NCBI GenBank assembly: GCA_023423015.1
Contig: JAFAGE010000293.1
Location: 1-6,686 of the forward strand
From: Bacteroidota bacterium
GTDB taxonomy: Bacteria; Bacteroidota; Bacteroidia; Chitinophagales; Chitinophagaceae
Length of the DNA stretch: 6,686 nucleotides
Direction: 5' to 3'
Under the pieces are notes generated by a model. It worked only from the letters and a program-made list of their open reading frames with translations, did not search any database and had not been told where the DNA came from. Positions within the stretch are counted from its first letter, which is position 1. Each line of letters opens with the position of its first letter. The position numbers and the translations under genes were made by a program. Positions 5,251-6,686 of this stretch are shown here, in pieces.

Positions 5251-6686
5251 TTAGTGTCCGCCACTGATCTGCTGGTCAAAATCAATTCCCTGCGACTGCA
5301 GTACCCGTTTCGATTTAAGGGCGTGCCACGCAAGATAAGCAAAACAAATTACCGGCACCACATAGGAAAAGTGTGTATACGAGGTTCCCATAATTCCATT
5401 CGAATCGATACGGTCGATGTCGCAAATTGCGCCCTGTAATGGTGGAATAATTGCACCACCCAGGATCATCATGATCAGGAATGCCGAACCCTGAGCTGTG
5501 TACTTACCCAATCCTGCAATGGCAAGGGCAAATATGCAAGGCCACATTACGCTGCAGAACAACCCGCCACTAATGAAGGCAAACATGGCCATATCACCGG
5601 TTGTAAACAGCCCGATCAGCATGGCAATCGTTGCAAGAACCGACACGCTCAGCAGCATGGTAACCGGTTTTTCATTGGCATAGATGAACGCTGCTACAAG
5701 CACAGCTACCCAGATGATGTAAACAAACAGGTTACCAACTTCACTGCCACGCACCACGTTCACGATAAGTATGAGGGCGAAAGCAACTACCGGAACAATT
5801 ACGGTGAGCACTCGTTTGGTGGCTTTGCTCAGGTTGAATACAGATACAGCCGCTGTCAATCTTCCGATCATCAGCGAACCCCAGTATAATGAGATATAAG
5901 GTGAGATGTATTTCTCTTCCAGTCCGCCGAAATCGGGCAAACGAAGGAGTGCACCCATATTACTTTGAACCGTTACTTCCACACCCACATACACGAAGAT
6001 GGCGATCATGCCGAGAACGAGTTGCGGATATTGCATCGCGCCCCAACCTGTTTTGTTGGATTTTGATGCGGCCATGCTGTAGAAAAGAAGTCCCAGCGTA
6101 ATGATAAGGGTGATCACGATCAGGTAGGCCTGGGCATTCTCACCAAAATGTTTCACTACCCATTCGTTCATGAATATGAGTACGAAGGTTGGTATCGCAA
6201 TTACGATAAGCACAGACAGGGCTTTCGGACTTTTCTCGATCTTTTCATCGCTGGTAACACGAGGCAGTTTCGACACCATAAAAAACACTGCAACGAAGGT
6301 GAATAAACCGGCGAGGATAAGATAAAGTGTTTTGATATTGCCCAGGGTAGCTTCAGCGTGCTCTTCGGTAAGTGCTCCGAAAAGTACAACACTCACCACA
6401 AGAGGTCCGAGCAACGTACCTATGGAGTTGATACCACCTGCAAGGTTCAGGCGGTGCGCGCCGGATTCTTCAGGGCCCATTGCCACTGCAAAAGGCTGGG
6501 CACAGGTTTGTTGTAATGAGAAACCGAGGGCGATGGTAAAGAAGGCCACCAGCACCATGGCAAAGGTTGCGCCTTCCGATGTGGAAATGAATGCCATGCC
6601 CAAAGCACCAAGAACAGAAATCAACAAGCCGTATATGATACCATTTTTGAAACCGATCTTATTAAGAATATCAACGACGCTAACCG
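5251..6686 (-). CDS. FHS/FucP-like sugar MFS permease, 5' end outside window, with extra membrane segments
   Basis: About 477 residues of a Major Facilitator permease are visible; the frame stays open to the window edge, so the TTG at 6627 is an internal Leu. Upstream of it the frame reads DILNKIGFKNGIIYG, a motif-A-like loop before helix 3, so helices 1-2 and the start codon are missing. The fucose-permease subfamily is recognised by GPEESGAHRLNLAGGINSIG (codons 6477-6418) and, near the C-terminus, GLFCSVMWPCIFALAIAGLG and GGAIIPPLQG. It should import a hexose by cation symport across the inner membrane. The position of the proton-coupling Glu of E. coli FucP seems to be Gln here (codon 6510-6508), which argues against a strict fucose/H+ mechanism; that alignment is from memory. 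Two additional pairs of hydrophobic segments (bases 6219-6073 and about 5811-5680) suggest around 16 helices in the full protein. It ends 13 bases before the ROK kinase gene, forming a transport-kinase pair. Confidence 0.92.
   Translation of the reverse strand, partial: VSVVDILNKIGFKNGIIYGLLISVLGALGMAFISTSEGATFAMVLVAFFTIALGFSLQQTCAQPFAVAMGPEESGAHRLNLAGGINSIGTLLGPLVVSVVLFGALTEEHAEATLGNIKTLYLILAGLFTFVAVFFMVSKLPRVTSDEKIEKSPKALSVLIVIAIPTFVLIFMNEWVVKHFGENAQAYLIVITLIITLGLLFYSMAASKSNKTGWGAMQYPQLVLGMIAIFVYVGVEVTVQSNMGALLRLPDFGGLEEKYISPYISLYWGSLMIGRLTAAVSVFNLSKATKRVLTVIVPVVAFALILIVNVVRGSEVGNLFVYIIWVAVLVAAFIYANEKPVTMLLSVSVLATIAMLIGLFTTGDMAMFAFISGGLFCSVMWPCIFALAIAGLGKYTAQGSAFLIMMILGGAIIPPLQGAICDIDRIDSNGIMGTSYTHFSYVVPVICFAYLAWHALKSKRVLQSQGIDFDQQISGGH

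Noticed and set aside
5238..5342. N-terminal extension of the ROK kinase frame back to 5342
   Set aside because: It overlaps the end of the permease gene in another frame, has no ROK similarity, and a well-placed ATG at 5237 with an A-rich leader directly precedes the kinase core.
6625..6627. TTG as the permease start
   Set aside because: The frame continues upstream with a typical MFS loop (DILNKIGFKNG) to the window edge, so this codon is internal.

Overview
The window looks like chromosomal DNA of a member of the Bacteroidota, probably near the Chitinophagia/Sphingobacteriia. This is inferred from protein flavour (TIM, ROK kinase and FHS-type sugar permease that read like that phylum), the lack of clear Shine-Dalgarno sequences before most genes, and moderate GC content. 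No database search was possible, so the taxonomic call is soft. The window is almost fully coding: six genes, with the longest non-coding gap about 43 bases.

Left half, + strand (1-4265): the 3' end of a triosephosphate isomerase gene (tpiA) is followed 7 bases later by a three-gene cell-surface glycan cassette. The cassette encodes a five-helix membrane protein with a C-terminal alkaline-phosphatase/sulfatase-superfamily domain (346-1866), a 12-helix Wzx-like flippase of the MOP superfamily (1868-3070), and a GT4-type glycosyltransferase (3114-4265). The first two cassette genes use TTG and GTG starts and sit 7 and 1 bases behind the preceding stop codon, which suggests one transcript with translational coupling. 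A plausible division of labour is that the glycosyltransferase builds a lipid-linked glycan in the cytoplasm, the flippase moves it across the inner membrane, and the phosphatase-superfamily enzyme decorates it in the periplasm with a phospho-group. No polymerase, ligase or initiating transferase is in view, so this is not a complete polysaccharide locus.

Right half, - strand (6686-4254): a sugar permease of the FHS/FucP-like branch of the MFS (5' end beyond the window) is followed 13 bases later by a ROK-family sugar kinase. Together they form a sugar uptake-and-phosphorylation pair. The permease appears to carry extra hydrophobic segments compared with 12-helix FucP, and the ROK kinase has no cysteine at all and so lacks the usual zinc site. 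The two transcription units converge, and their coding ends overlap by 12 bases (4254-4265), leaving no intergenic space for a terminator.

No rRNA, tRNA, CRISPR array, insertion sequence, integrase, attachment site or substantial repeat was seen. The window is mostly ordinary metabolic and envelope DNA. The points most worth checking are the non-sulfatase chemistry of the 346-1866 protein, the enlarged permease and the zinc-site loss in the kinase.
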